From the NCBI RefSeq assembly GCF_016526145.1, contig NZ_JADDUE010000018.1:1-60934 (forward strand): a stretch of 60,934 nucleotides of DNA. Reading direction: 5' to 3'. The notes under the pieces were generated by a model. The model was not told the origin of the DNA. It was given only the letters and a program-made list of their open reading frames with translations, and made no database searches. Positions 17,788-27,287 of this stretch are shown here, one piece after another. Every line of letters starts with the position of its first letter. The first letter of the stretch is position 1. The stretch is from Saccharopolyspora galaxeae. Its GTDB lineage: Bacteria > Actinomycetota > Actinomycetes > Mycobacteriales > Pseudonocardiaceae. A program made the translations under genes and the position numbers.

Positions 17788-19523
17788 GCGGCTGATTCCC
17801 CTTCTGCGAACGGGTTCGCGATGTCCACGTAGACCGACTGGGTCTCCAGCGGGCCCACCAGCTCGTCCATCCCGCCGAGCCGGGTCAGCAGGTTCGCCTT
17901 GCACCGCAACGAGGACGACTCGGCGAGTCCCGCCGCGAGCGGGAGATCGGAGAACTCGCGCAGCCTCGCCCGCAGCAGCGCGAGCAACCGCCGCTCGTCG
18001 GCGAGGCCTTGCGAGCCGAACGCGCCGACCAGGCCGATCAGGTTGTTGATGCCGATGTAGTAGCCCAGCCGCTCGTCGATGACCGCGTCGTCCACCCGGT
18101 TCTCCCCGGCGATGCCGACGCCGGGCAGGAACCGCTCCAGCTCTGCCACCCGGGTTTCGGACAGGTAGTAGCCCTGGTTGTCCCGGTACCAGCCGCCGTT
18201 TGGCCAGCCGTCGCCGTCGAGTCCGATCAGGGAGTTCTGCTGGTGCGCCTCCAGCCCCACGCCGTGCTCGCGGTAGAGCCACAGCACCGGAGCCACCAGG
18301 TGGTCGAAGTAGCGCGCGCACCACTGCTCGGCGACCTGCTGACGGGACTCACCGGTGCGCTCGACCAGCCCGCCGATCACCTGCTGCAGCGCGGATCCGC
18401 CCAGTTCCGGGCGTTCCGCGAGCAGCCCGGCGACGCAGGCCGCGCGCTGCTGCGCGCCGAACGGGTTGTCCCGCAGCAGGACTTCCCAACCGCTTTCCGC
18501 GCCATCGGGCGAATCGCTGGGCACGTCCACGGTGAGCCACGCCGGATCCCGCACGATCGAGAAGTCCGGATGCGCCGCGGCGAGCTCACCGGCCAGGCCC
18601 GCGTCCAGCAGCCGGTCGATCTCCACGCCGCGGTGCAGTTCCTTGCGCAGGTTCTCCCGCTTCGAGTTGGTGATCGGCAGGCCCAGCGAGAACTTGAGCA
18701 TCACCGGCGCATCGGGGTGGTAGACCGTGCGGATCGACGAGGTGGGAAACCAGCGCGGACCCTGCACGCCGAGGTCGTGCAACAGCCCCGCATCCAGCAG
18801 AGCTCGCACGCCCTTGGTCCCGAGCAGCGACCGCGCCTGCCACGGGTGCACCGGCACCGGCACCGTGCCTTCCGGAACCTCCGGCGCGAAGCCTTCGAGG
18901 CGCGCTTGCGGCCCGCCGTCGGAGGAGACCACCGACCGGTCGGCGGCGAACCAGTGCAGCGCGAAGCTCCCGCGCAGTTCCGGCGAGTAGGCGGCCGCCT
19001 CCTGCTCGCTCCAGCCGTTGCGGCTGTTCGGCGTCGGGTGCATCGGGTGCCCGAGCACCAGCGCCTGCTCGGCGGCGAGGAACGGGGTGCTCGCGCCCTC
19101 CGGCGAGTCCCGGCGTTCCCGCAGGTGCCGGGTGGTCCGCTGCTGCGAATCGGCGACCCGCGCGAGCAGCTCGGTGACCTCGGCGGCGTTCCCGGCCGAG
19201 CCTTCCAGCGACAGCAGCGCGGCGACGGTCACGGCGTTCGGGCTCGCACCCCCGGGCAAGCGCACGGAACCGAAGCGGTGGTGCCCGGTCGGGGACCGGT
19301 GCAGCACCTCGGCCACCAGCGCGGTGCCGCTGGCAGGCAGCGGGATTCGCACCTCGCCGGTGTCCGGCACCGGCACGCCCGTCTCGCGGAACCAGCACCG
19401 CAACAAGCCGCCGGTGGTCGCCGCGTCCGCAATCGCCGCGTCCGCAGTCGCTGCGTCCAGCAGGGCTGCGTCCGGCGCGGCTGTGTCCGGCGAAGCCTCG
19501 TGGTCCGCCCAGCGGCCGGTCAT
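17784..19523 (-). CDS. IucA/IucC family NIS siderophore synthetase, second paralogue
   Basis: A 579-residue synthetase with the family pattern LGHPMHPTPNSRNGWSEQE, MLKFSLGLPITNSKRENLRK and LEAHQQNSLIGLDGDG, then RDNQGYYLSE. It is only distantly like the operon's last gene, so the two probably catalyse different condensations, such as carboxylate activation on one side and joining on the other. The N-terminal 35 residues are Ala/Asp-rich with repeated DAA units. AGGAGG precedes ATG 19523, which overlaps the decarboxylase stop as ATGA. Confidence 0.9.
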   Translation of the reverse strand: MTGRWADHEASPDTAAPDAALLDAATADAAIADAATTGGLLRCWFRETGVPVPDTGEVRIPLPASGTALVAEVLHRSPTGHHRFGSVRLPGGASPNAVTVAALLSLEGSAGNAAEVTELLARVADSQQRTTRHLRERRDSPEGASTPFLAAEQALVLGHPMHPTPNSRNGWSEQEAAAYSPELRGSFALHWFAADRSVVSSDGGPQARLEGFAPEVPEGTVPVPVHPWQARSLLGTKGVRALLDAGLLHDLGVQGPRWFPTSSIRTVYHPDAPVMLKFSLGLPITNSKRENLRKELHRGVEIDRLLDAGLAGELAAAHPDFSIVRDPAWLTVDVPSDSPDGAESGWEVLLRDNPFGAQQRAACVAGLLAERPELGGSALQQVIGGLVERTGESRQQVAEQWCARYFDHLVAPVLWLYREHGVGLEAHQQNSLIGLDGDGWPNGGWYRDNQGYYLSETRVAELERFLPGVGIAGENRVDDAVIDERLGYYIGINNLIGLVGAFGSQGLADERRLLALLRARLREFSDLPLAAGLAESSSLRCKANLLTRLGGMDELVGPLETQSVYVDIANPFAEGESAA

Positions 19524-20983
19524 CGGACCTCCTTGTTGCCGGCGGCCAGCACGTCGGCCAGCAGGGCGTCGATGTCGCCACCGGTCGTGTTCGGGTTCAG
19601 CAGGGTGAGCTTCAGCCACACCGAGCCGTCCAGTTCGGTGCGGCCGACCACGGCGGTGCCCTCGTCCAGCAGCCTCCGGCGCAGCCGCGCGTTGACCGGA
19701 TCCGGATCACCGGACTCCGGCAGGTACCGGAAGACGACCGTGGTCAGCACCGGATCCCGGTACAGCTGCATCCGGGGGTGCGCGCGCACCGCCGCGGCGG
19801 CGTGCCGAGCCTGGTCGTGGCAGCTGTCCACCAGCTCGCCGAGCCCGCGGCGGCCGAGAGCGCGGAAGGTCGTGAGGATCTTGACCGCGTCCGGCCGCCG
19901 AGTCGTGCGCAGCGAACGGCCGAGCAGGCTGCGGAACCCGGCGTCCTCGTCATCGGCGGTGTTCAAATAGGCCACCCGCCGCTCCACCGGCTCGAACGAT
20001 GCGGCTCGCCGGGTCAGGAACACCCCCGCGGCGACCGGCTGCCAGCCCAGCTTGTGCAGGTCGATGCTCACCGAGTCGGCCAGCTCGACGCCCTCCAGCA
20101 GCGGGGCGAGGCGCTGCGAGAACAGCGCACCGCCGCCGTAGGCGGCATCCACGTGCAGCCAAGTGCCGTGTTCACCGGCGATGCGCGCGATCTCCGCGAG
20201 CGGATCGAGCACGCCCAGGTCGGTGGTACCCGCGGTGGCGATCACCGCGACCGGGACGTCGCCGCGTTCCCGCAGGTCGGTGAGGGTCGAATGCAGTGCC
20301 CGCGGATCCATCCGGTACTCGTCGTCGACCGGGACCCCCACCACGCTGTCCTCGCCGAGACCCAGCACGCCCGCGCTGCGCGCGACGGAGAAGTGCGTGG
20401 TCTCCGAGCACAGCAGCCGCAGCCGCCCGTGCGCTTGCGGGGGGAATCCGGACGCGACGGGGTGCGCGCCGAACTCGGCGGCCAACGCGTGTTCCCTGGC
20501 CAGCAACAGGCCGGTGAGGTTGGACTCGGTGCCGCCAGTGGTGACCGCGCCGCCCGCGGTGTCGGGGTCGTAGCCGGTGCACGCGGCCATCGCGCGCACC
20601 ACTTCGGACTCGGCGCGGTTGCCCGAAGGCGCCTGGTCCCAGGAATCCAGCGAGGAGTTCAGCGCCGCGGCGACGACCTCGGCGGCGACCGCGACCGCCA
20701 GCGGCGGGGTGTGCAGGTGCGCGGCGCAGGCGGGATCGGCCGGGTCGGCCGCGCCCGCGGCGAAGTCCTGCAGCACACCGGCCAGCGCGGGTTCGGCGCC
20801 GATGCCGTCCTCGGGAAGCGGATCGGCCGCCAGCAGCGCGTCGACGGCGCCGGGGCCGCCCGCAGGCAGCGGCCCGGCGCGTTCGACCACGCCTTTGGCC
20901 AGGGCGTCGAGCGCGGTCGCCAGCAGCGGGCGCAGGTTCGCCGGCCCGCTGCCGCCGCCCGCGAGCTCGGTGCGGATCGTCAC
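19520..20983 (-). CDS. PLP-dependent amino acid decarboxylase (DDC family) for siderophore diamine
   Basis: A 487-residue group II decarboxylase. The pyridoxal-phosphate signature is WLHVDAAYGGGALF, and the Schiff-base Lys is in SIDLHKLGWQP. It heads the siderophore operon, as desA does in desferrioxamine loci, and probably makes cadaverine, putrescine or diaminopropane as the building block. The GTG start at 20983 follows GGAG. An iron box at 21116-21134 lies upstream, so low-iron induction is expected. No aminotransferase is present, which argues against the diaminobutyrate route. Confidence 0.85.
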   Translation of the reverse strand: MTIRTELAGGGSGPANLRPLLATALDALAKGVVERAGPLPAGGPGAVDALLAADPLPEDGIGAEPALAGVLQDFAAGAADPADPACAAHLHTPPLAVAVAAEVVAAALNSSLDSWDQAPSGNRAESEVVRAMAACTGYDPDTAGGAVTTGGTESNLTGLLLAREHALAAEFGAHPVASGFPPQAHGRLRLLCSETTHFSVARSAGVLGLGEDSVVGVPVDDEYRMDPRALHSTLTDLRERGDVPVAVIATAGTTDLGVLDPLAEIARIAGEHGTWLHVDAAYGGGALFSQRLAPLLEGVELADSVSIDLHKLGWQPVAAGVFLTRRAASFEPVERRVAYLNTADDEDAGFRSLLGRSLRTTRRPDAVKILTTFRALGRRGLGELVDSCHDQARHAAAAVRAHPRMQLYRDPVLTTVVFRYLPESGDPDPVNARLRRRLLDEGTAVVGRTELDGSVWLKLTLLNPNTTGGDIDALLADVLAAGNKEVR

Positions 20984-21115
20984 GTCGGGGTCTCCTCGTG
21001 CTCGGGTCGTGCGGCAACGCACCGCGCGCGGCGTCGCACCGGCGGCGGTGTGCTGTCTCGCTGTGTTGAGCCACGGCCGTGCGTCGTCGTCTGCGGCCGG
21101 ACAGGAAAGGGCTGG

Positions 21116-21134
21116 TTAGGTTTGCCTACCCTGG
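21116..21134. promoter_or_regulatory. Iron box (IdeR/DmdR-type) for the siderophore operon
   Basis: TTAGGTTTGCCTACCCTGG matches the actinobacterial iron-box consensus TTAGGTTAGGCTAACCTAA at 14 of 19 positions by eye. It lies about 130 bases upstream of the decarboxylase GTG. Confidence 0.7.
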
Positions 21135-21464
21135 TCGAGAACGCACGGTAATCATCGTCGCCGCGGTTTTCAACACCCCGGATTCCTCCGCGCCGCGCGT
21201 CGTGTCCGCGCTCAGCGCGATCACCTGGGGCGAACTCACCGAACAAGATCGACAATTTTTTCCCGCGGCGGACAAGCGGGCCGGGATTCGATTGCGCGGC
21301 GGACTCGGTTCGCCGGATGTGGAACGTTTTCGGATCGCGCGCGCTCGGCGGGAATCGCGTTCCATTTGATTCGTTCAACGAAGTTCCGCGCCTGCTCCCG
21401 GTGCGCTCGGCGATCCGTTGCTCCGATCGTGATTCGGCTCTCGATCACTATGCAAGATGAATGG
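21135..21464. other. Divergent intergenic region, no gene recognised
   Basis: This stretch between the two iron boxes separates the siderophore operon from the binding-protein gene. Short open frames exist on both strands, but none has a convincing RBS or family motif. It probably holds the two divergent promoters. Confidence 0.6.
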
Positions 21465-21483
21465 TTAGGTTAGGCTCGCCGAG
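21465..21483. promoter_or_regulatory. Iron box (IdeR/DmdR-type) for the binding-protein gene
   Basis: TTAGGTTAGGCTCGCCGAG matches the consensus at 15 of 19 positions, with the first half-site perfect. It lies 26 bases before ATG 21510, where a bound repressor would block transcription. Confidence 0.8.
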
Positions 21484-21509
21484 CTTGTTCGAGACTTAAA
21501 AGGAGCAGC

Positions 21510-22448
21510 ATGTTCCGACCAAGACGCCTGCTGGCCGCGGTCACCGCCACACTGACCCTGACCGCTGCCGCGGCATGCGGCGCGCAGCCCGCCGATCAGG
21601 CGTCTCCCCAGCCGGGAGACCGCGTGGTCGAGCACGCCATGGGGCAAACGACGATCAAGGGCGAACCGCGGCGGGTGGTGGTGCTGGACACGGGCGAACT
21701 CGACGCGTCCCTCGCGCTCGGCGTCCGGCCGGTCGGTGTCGTGCAGCCGGACGCGGGCGGCTCGTTACCGCCGTACCTGGCGCAGCAGGCGGGCAAACCG
21801 GAGATCGTGGGCACGATCGGCTCGCCGAACCTGGAGCGGATCGCCGCGCTCAAGCCGGACCTGATCCTGTCCAGCAAGGTCCGCGACGGCGAGCGCTACG
21901 ACCAGCTCAGCGCCATCGCGCCGACCGTGTTCGCCGAGACCACCGGCAAGACCTGGCAGCAGAACTTCCTGCTGGACGCCGAAGCGCTGGGCAAACCGGC
22001 CGAAGCGCAGCGCATCCTCGGCGAGTACCGGCAGCGCGCGGCCGCGATCGGCGCGCAGGCAGGGGATCCGGGGCGCACCAGGGTCAGCATGCTGCGGTTC
22101 GTCCCCGGCGACATCCGGCTCTACGGCAAGGGCTCGTTCATCGGCAGCATCCTCGCCGACGCCGGGTTCGCCCGGCCGCAGAACCAGCAGGCGGACACGA
22201 CCTTCACCCGGGTCAGCCGGGAGCAGGTCGGTCAGGCCGACGGCGACCTGCTGTTCTACGCGGCCTACGGCGACAACTCCCGCGGCCAGATGAACGACGT
22301 CATCGGCTCGGCGCAGTGGCCTGCGCTGGGTGCGGTGCGTGCGGGCAACGCGGTCGAGGTTCCGGACGGCACCTGGTTCCTCGGGCTCGGGCCGATCGCG
22401 GCCAACCTCGTGCTCGACGACCTGCAACGGCAGGTCGCACGACGCTGA
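21510..22448 (+). CDS. Iron-siderophore ABC transporter substrate-binding lipoprotein
   Basis: A 312-residue exported lipoprotein with lipobox LTAAAACG (Cys near residue 22) and the class III binding-protein fold: VEHAMGQTTIKGEPRRVVVL, PDLILSSKVRDGERYDQLSA, and a central long helix. RBS AAAGGAG lies six bases before ATG. An iron box sits just upstream, and it is divergent from the siderophore operon, so it probably recaptures the same chelator. No permease or ATPase gene is adjacent, so it must use components encoded elsewhere. Confidence 0.9.
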   Translation: MFRPRRLLAAVTATLTLTAAAACGAQPADQASPQPGDRVVEHAMGQTTIKGEPRRVVVLDTGELDASLALGVRPVGVVQPDAGGSLPPYLAQQAGKPEIVGTIGSPNLERIAALKPDLILSSKVRDGERYDQLSAIAPTVFAETTGKTWQQNFLLDAEALGKPAEAQRILGEYRQRAAAIGAQAGDPGRTRVSMLRFVPGDIRLYGKGSFIGSILADAGFARPQNQQADTTFTRVSREQVGQADGDLLFYAAYGDNSRGQMNDVIGSAQWPALGAVRAGNAVEVPDGTWFLGLGPIAANLVLDDLQRQVARR

Positions 22449-22475
22449 CCTGCAACGGCAGGTCGCACGGCGCTG
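22419..22475. repeat. 28-bp tandem duplication with two hairpins across the stop codon
   Basis: The unit at 22420-22447 is repeated at 22448-22475 with one mismatch. Each copy contains a perfect 7-bp stem (GACCTGC, loop AACG, GCAGGTC). The TGA stop lies between the two hairpins. They may terminate or stabilise the transcript. Confidence 0.7.
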
Positions 22476-22694
22476 ACCTCCGCGATTTCGTCGGGCGGAT
22501 TCGCGAGCCCGTTCCGGCCGCCTTCCGGCACTGGTCGAACTCCGCCATTTCCTGCGGCGTCCGCGAAGACGTCGCAGGAGTGGCGGCGCTCGCGCATGGG
22601 GACTGGCAAACTACCGCGGACGGCGGAAAAGGCTGTTTTCTCCCGGCGATCCAACTGCGCCGGGTGAATCTGTCCGAGCCGCTGTTTCAGCCGT

Positions 22695-24494
22695 TTAGTG
22701 GTTGTAACGCGGAAGGTTCTCCCGCCGCCCGACTTCGCGGTAGGCCAGCGCGCTGGTGTGCACACCGCCGTCGTCCAGCTGCGAAACGGATTCGCGGTAG
22801 ATCTGCTGCCACGGCGTCTGGTGCGGTCGCACCGGGTAACCACCGGCGTCGGCGAGTTCTCGTTCACGCTGCGTGATCTCGTCCTCGCCGATCAGCACGT
22901 CGACCCGCCCGGCGTTCAGGTCGACCCGGACGGCATCGCCGGTGCGCAGGATCGCCAGCCGTCCACCGGCCGCGGCCTCCGGCGCCGCGTTGAGGATTGA
23001 CGGCGATCCGGAGGTGCCGGACTGCCTGCCGTCGCCCATGCACGGGAGTTCCTCGACGCCCGCGCCGAGCAGCGCGGCAGGTGGCTGCATGTTGACGACC
23101 TCCGCCGATCCGGGGTGCCCGAGCGGGCCGGACCCGCGCATCACCAGGATGCAATCCGCGTCGATCCGCAAGCCGGGATCTTCGATGCGCTCGTGGTAGT
23201 CCTCCGGCCCGTCGAAGACGATCGCGCGCGCGGTGAAGGCGTTCGGCGACTCGGGGTCGGACAGGTAGCGGGCGCGGAACTCCGCGGAGATCACGCTGGT
23301 CTTCATGATCGCCGAGTCGAACAGGTTGCCGCGCAGCACCCGGAAACCCGCGCCCGGCGAGCCCGCCACCGAAGCGAACGGGTGGATCACGTCGGGGTCC
23401 GCGGTGCCGCTGCGGGGAAGGTTCTCGGCGATGGTGGAGCCGTTGACCGTCACCGCGTCCGTGCGCAGCAGGCCGCCGTCGGCGAGTTCGGCCAGCACCG
23501 CGGGCACGCCTCCGGCGCGGTGGAAGTCCTCGCCGAGGTAGGTGCCGCCCGGCTGCATGTTCAGCAGCAGCGGGACCTCCTGCCCGATCCGCTCCCAGTC
23601 GTCGAGCGTGAGTCCGACCCCTGCGTGCTGGGCGATCGCGTTGAGGTGGATCGGTGCGTTCGACGACCCGCCCAGCGCGGAGTTGACCACGATCGCGTTG
23701 TGGAAGGCGTCCCTGGTCAGCACCTGCGACGGCTTGCGATCGGCACGGACCAGCTCGACGGCCTGCAGCCCCGTCCGGTAGGCCATCTCGGCGCGTTCCC
23801 GGTGCGGCGCGGGGATCGCGGCGTTGCCGGGCAGGCTCGTGCCGAGCGCCTCGGCCAGCGCGTTCATCGTCGAAGCCGTGCCCATGGTGTTGCAGTGCCC
23901 GGCCGAGGGAGTGCCGGCCGACACGAGGTTCCAGTAGCCGTCCTCGTCGATCTCGCCGGCGGCGAACTTCTTGCGCGCGGCCCACAGCACGGTGCCGGAA
24001 CCGCAGCGCCCGCCGTCCACCCAGCCGTTGAGCATCGGACCGCCGGAGAGCACGATCGCGGGCAGGTCGGCGGTCGCGGCCGCCATCAGCGCCGCCGGTG
24101 TCGTCTTGTCGCAGCCGGTGGTGAGCACCACCCCGTCGAGCGGGTAGCCGTGCAGCACCTCGACCAGCCCCAGGTAGGCCAGGTTGCGGTCCAGCGCCGC
24201 GGTCGGGCGCCGCGCCGTCTCCTGGATCGGGTGCACCGGGAACTCCATCGCGACACCGCCCGCTTCCCGGATGCCCTCCCGCAGCCGCTGCGCCAGCTCC
24301 AGGTGGTGGCGGTTGCAGGGGGACAGGTCGGAACCGGTCTGCGCGATCCCGATCACCGGCTTGCCCGCCTGCAGCTCGGCCCGCGACAGGCCGTAGTTGA
24401 GGAACCGTTCGAGCATCAGCACGCTCGTGCCCGGATCGCCCGGGATGTCGAACCAGTCCTGCGAGCGCAGCCGGCGGCCGTCGTTGCCCGTCAT
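22695..24494 (-). CDS. IlvD/Edd family dehydratase (probable sugar-acid dehydratase)
   Basis: A 599-residue iron-sulfur dehydratase. Cluster and active-site motifs are SDLSPCNRHH, VLTTGCDKTTPAAL and SAGHCNTMGTASTMNALAE; the C-terminal domain has GDGRQSGTSGSPS. Its length and motifs are closer to aldonate dehydratases (arabinonate/xylonate type) than to short-form IlvD. The GH3 glycosidase and SDR genes behind it on the same strand support a role in sugar-acid breakdown. GAGGAGG precedes ATG 24494. A biosynthetic dihydroxyacid dehydratase role is less likely. Confidence 0.85.
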   Translation of the reverse strand: MTGNDGRRLRSQDWFDIPGDPGTSVLMLERFLNYGLSRAELQAGKPVIGIAQTGSDLSPCNRHHLELAQRLREGIREAGGVAMEFPVHPIQETARRPTAALDRNLAYLGLVEVLHGYPLDGVVLTTGCDKTTPAALMAAATADLPAIVLSGGPMLNGWVDGGRCGSGTVLWAARKKFAAGEIDEDGYWNLVSAGTPSAGHCNTMGTASTMNALAEALGTSLPGNAAIPAPHRERAEMAYRTGLQAVELVRADRKPSQVLTRDAFHNAIVVNSALGGSSNAPIHLNAIAQHAGVGLTLDDWERIGQEVPLLLNMQPGGTYLGEDFHRAGGVPAVLAELADGGLLRTDAVTVNGSTIAENLPRSGTADPDVIHPFASVAGSPGAGFRVLRGNLFDSAIMKTSVISAEFRARYLSDPESPNAFTARAIVFDGPEDYHERIEDPGLRIDADCILVMRGSGPLGHPGSAEVVNMQPPAALLGAGVEELPCMGDGRQSGTSGSPSILNAAPEAAAGGRLAILRTGDAVRVDLNAGRVDVLIGEDEITQRERELADAGGYPVRPHQTPWQQIYRESVSQLDDGGVHTSALAYREVGRRENLPRYNH

Positions 24495-24718
24495 GTTCCT
24501 CCTCGCTGCCGCGCCCGGTGCCGGGCCGCGGACTGCGGTGTCCTTGGCCGATCAAGTATGCGCATCGGCGGTGGCGAACAACAGGCTCCGCCGGGGACGT
24601 CCGGAGCCGCGCGACGCGGCGTCGACGCCTTCACCTGGACCTATCGCGCATCGGCTGGCAGCAGCGGCTGACCGAACGGCACTGATCGAGCGGCGCGCGG
24701 GCGTGTCGGCGCGGCCGA

Positions 24719-26440
24719 TCAGCCGTAGCGCAGGCCGTGCCCGAACCGGTACGCGGGTTCGGCGGTGTCGAACGCGACGTCGGGCCTGCTCGCCGCGACC
24801 GCCTCGGCCGACGAAGGGATGTCGAAGGGCAGTCGGCCGCGCGGTTCGGCCTCCCCGAACAGCACCCGCGCGACCGCTTCGTCGCAGGCGCCGAACTCCA
24901 CCACCAGCGCGGACACGGCCTCGGCGAGGGGGCCGAGCAGCGCGGGCCGGTCGAGGTGCACGACGGCCGCGGTCGGCACCGCGGCGGCGATCCGGCCGAT
25001 GCGGTCGAGCTCTTCGGCGGACCACGCGAGGGAACCGGCGCGGAAGAAGCTCTCCAGGTCACCCGGCGTGCCGCGCTGCTCCCACGGCGCGGTCAGCCGC
25101 AAGATCGCGACGTCGGCCTCCTCCGGGCTTCCGACCGCCTGGGCGCGGCCGCGCAACGCGGCCGGATCGACGTTCTCGGCGTAGACCTTGATCCCGGAAC
25201 GCAGCGGTAGACCGGCGGCCGAGCCTGCGGTGTTCTGCACCAACGCGTGCGCGGCGGCCTGCGCTTCCAGCCCCTGCTCGCGGGCGTCGGCGGCACCGAC
25301 GACCGCCGCGGCGCGTCCGGCGTCGACGAACGGGTCGTCGAACAAGCCGAGGCGGAACTTCTCGCGCAGCACCCGGCGCGCCGAGGAGTCCAAGCGACGC
25401 TCGCTGACCGCGCCGGACTCGACCAGGGAGATCAGTACGTCCGTGCTCGACTCCCCGCCGAACTGGTCGATCCCGGCCTCCAGGGCCTTGCGCATCCGCT
25501 CGGCGTGCGAGAGGTGCTCGACGCCCCAGCACATGTCGCTGAGGATTCCCCAGTCGGAACACACGATTCCGTCGAAGCCGAGATCCTCGCGCAGCAGGCC
25601 GGTCAGCACCTGCCTGCTGAAACCGAACCCGACTTCCTCGAGCTCGGTGCCGACCGGCATCCCGTAGTACGGCATGACCTGCGCGGCACCCGCGTCGATG
25701 ACCGCGCGGAACGGCTCCAGGTGCTGATCGAAGCACCCGCCGGGATAGACCTGCTCACGGCCGTAGGGGAAGTGCGGATCCTCGCCGTCCCGCTGCGGTC
25801 CGCCGCCGGGGAAGTGCTTGACCATGGCCGACACACCGGCGCCGGCCGGCCCTTGCAGACCCCGCACGTAGGCGGCGCCCAAGCGGGCGACCGTGTCGGC
25901 GTCCTCGCCGAAGGTGCCGTTCTGGCGCGCCCACCGCGGTTCGGTGGCGAGGTCGAGCTGCGGGTGCAGCGCGGTGCGGATGCCGACCGCCAGGTATTCC
26001 CGGCGGGTGACCTCCGCGAAGCGCTCGACGAGCTCGGCGGACCCGAGCGCGGCGAACCCCAGCGGCTCCGGCCACTGCGAGAACGGGCCCGCCAGGAACG
26101 CCGCGGCCGGGTTGTCGGTGAACGAGTGCCGCGGGTCGCTGGAGATCGTCACCGGGATGCCGAGCGGGTGCTCGCGGGCGGCGCGCTGCAAGGCGTTGTG
26201 CCACTCGGCCGTCTCGCGCGCCGAGGACACCTCGAGCACGTTCATCTGCGTGATGCGCCGCTGCAGCAGGGTGCGCACGGAAGGCGTGCCGAAAGTTCCG
26301 GGCCGGTCGAAGTCGCCCACGTCGGCCATGGGCTGGAACAGCAGCCCGGCCTTGTCCGCCAGGTCCATCCGGGACAGCAGATCGGCCACCCGCTGATCCA
26401 CGTCGAGCGCGGCGTCCTGGTAGGGGTGCTGAGGCGTCAT
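24719..26440 (-). CDS. Glycoside hydrolase family 3 protein (beta-glucosidase-like)
   Basis: A 573-residue enzyme with the GH3 N-terminal barrel (MVKHFPGGGPQRDGEDPH) and the nucleophile Asp in FDGIVCSDWGILSD, then a C-terminal alpha/beta sandwich ending RPDVAFDTAEPAYRFGHGL. No signal peptide is seen, so it probably acts on imported oligosaccharides. It is shorter than three-domain beta-glucosidases and lacks a fibronectin-III tail. It starts 37 bases after the SDR stop on the same strand, which suggests an operon SDR-GH3-dehydratase. Confidence 0.85.
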   Translation of the reverse strand: MTPQHPYQDAALDVDQRVADLLSRMDLADKAGLLFQPMADVGDFDRPGTFGTPSVRTLLQRRITQMNVLEVSSARETAEWHNALQRAAREHPLGIPVTISSDPRHSFTDNPAAAFLAGPFSQWPEPLGFAALGSAELVERFAEVTRREYLAVGIRTALHPQLDLATEPRWARQNGTFGEDADTVARLGAAYVRGLQGPAGAGVSAMVKHFPGGGPQRDGEDPHFPYGREQVYPGGCFDQHLEPFRAVIDAGAAQVMPYYGMPVGTELEEVGFGFSRQVLTGLLREDLGFDGIVCSDWGILSDMCWGVEHLSHAERMRKALEAGIDQFGGESSTDVLISLVESGAVSERRLDSSARRVLREKFRLGLFDDPFVDAGRAAAVVGAADAREQGLEAQAAAHALVQNTAGSAAGLPLRSGIKVYAENVDPAALRGRAQAVGSPEEADVAILRLTAPWEQRGTPGDLESFFRAGSLAWSAEELDRIGRIAAAVPTAAVVHLDRPALLGPLAEAVSALVVEFGACDEAVARVLFGEAEPRGRLPFDIPSSAEAVAASRPDVAFDTAEPAYRFGHGLRYG

Positions 26441-26477
26441 GCGCGCAACCTCTCGGTCGGTGCCGGACTGAGCTGCG

Positions 26478-27287
26478 TCAGCTGAACGCGGCGACGGCGC
26501 CGCCGTCCACCAGCAGGTCGGTTCCGGAGATGAAGCTCGCCGCGGGGCCGAGCAGGAACGCCGCCGCCTCGGCGATCTCCGTGGCGGTTCCGGGGCGTCC
26601 CGCGTTCGACGCGGCGATCATGGCGCGCATGTCCGGGCCGCTTCGCCCGGCCAGCTCGGCCCGTCCCATCGGGGTCTCGATGATGCCGGGGCTGATCGAG
26701 TTGATCCGGGCTCCGTTCGCGCCCCACGTGCGGCTGGCGGCCTGCACGCGCAGCAGGTTGGCCCGCTTGGCGAAGGAATAGGCGTGCCCGGGGTCGGCGA
26801 AGCCCGCGGGGTCGGTGACCGGCAGCGACAGCAACTCGGCTGCGGGTGCGGTGGCCAGCTGCCCGGCGAGCTCGGGCGCGAACCCGGGATGGCCGTGCGC
26901 GGCCATGCCGGCGATCACCACGCCCGCACCACCGGGCGCGATGACCTCGGCGAACTCCTCGATCACGAGCGCGACGCCGAGCAGGTCCACGGTCAGCACC
27001 GCGGACACATCGGCCTGCACCGGCGAGAGCCCGGCGGTGTGCACCACGGAGCCGACCTCGCCGAGCGAAGCCGCCTGCCTGGCGAGCGCGGTGACCGATT
27101 CCGGCGAGCCGACGTCGACGTGCGCGGTGGTCGTGGTGCATCCCGCGCCGTCCAGTTCGGTCGCCGCCGAGTGCAGGGTTTGCCGGTCGTGGTCGGCGAT
27201 CAGCAGGTGCGCTGCGGGGCCCAGGCGCCGGGCGATGGCCGATCCAATCCCGCCGCTACCGATGATCACCGCGACCTGCTGCGCCAT
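26478..27287 (-). CDS. SDR family oxidoreductase
   Basis: A 269-residue short-chain dehydrogenase. The cofactor motif reads IIGSGGIGSAIARRL, the active-site Tyr-x3-Lys is YSFAKRANLL, and SPGIIETPM follows. The usual NNAG region reads VVHTAGLSPVQ. RBS GGTGGAG precedes ATG. It is the first gene of the group shared with the GH3 and dehydratase genes, so oxidation of a released sugar to a lactone or acid is plausible, feeding the downstream dehydratase. Confidence 0.8.
   Translation of the reverse strand: MAQQVAVIIGSGGIGSAIARRLGPAAHLLIADHDRQTLHSAATELDGAGCTTTTAHVDVGSPESVTALARQAASLGEVGSVVHTAGLSPVQADVSAVLTVDLLGVALVIEEFAEVIAPGGAGVVIAGMAAHGHPGFAPELAGQLATAPAAELLSLPVTDPAGFADPGHAYSFAKRANLLRVQAASRTWGANGARINSISPGIIETPMGRAELAGRSGPDMRAMIAASNAGRPGTATEIAEAAAFLLGPAASFISGTDLLVDGGAVAAFS

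Noticed and set aside
21079-21369. Small open frames between the iron boxes
   Set aside because: They overlap an iron box or promoter region and have neither RBS nor motifs.
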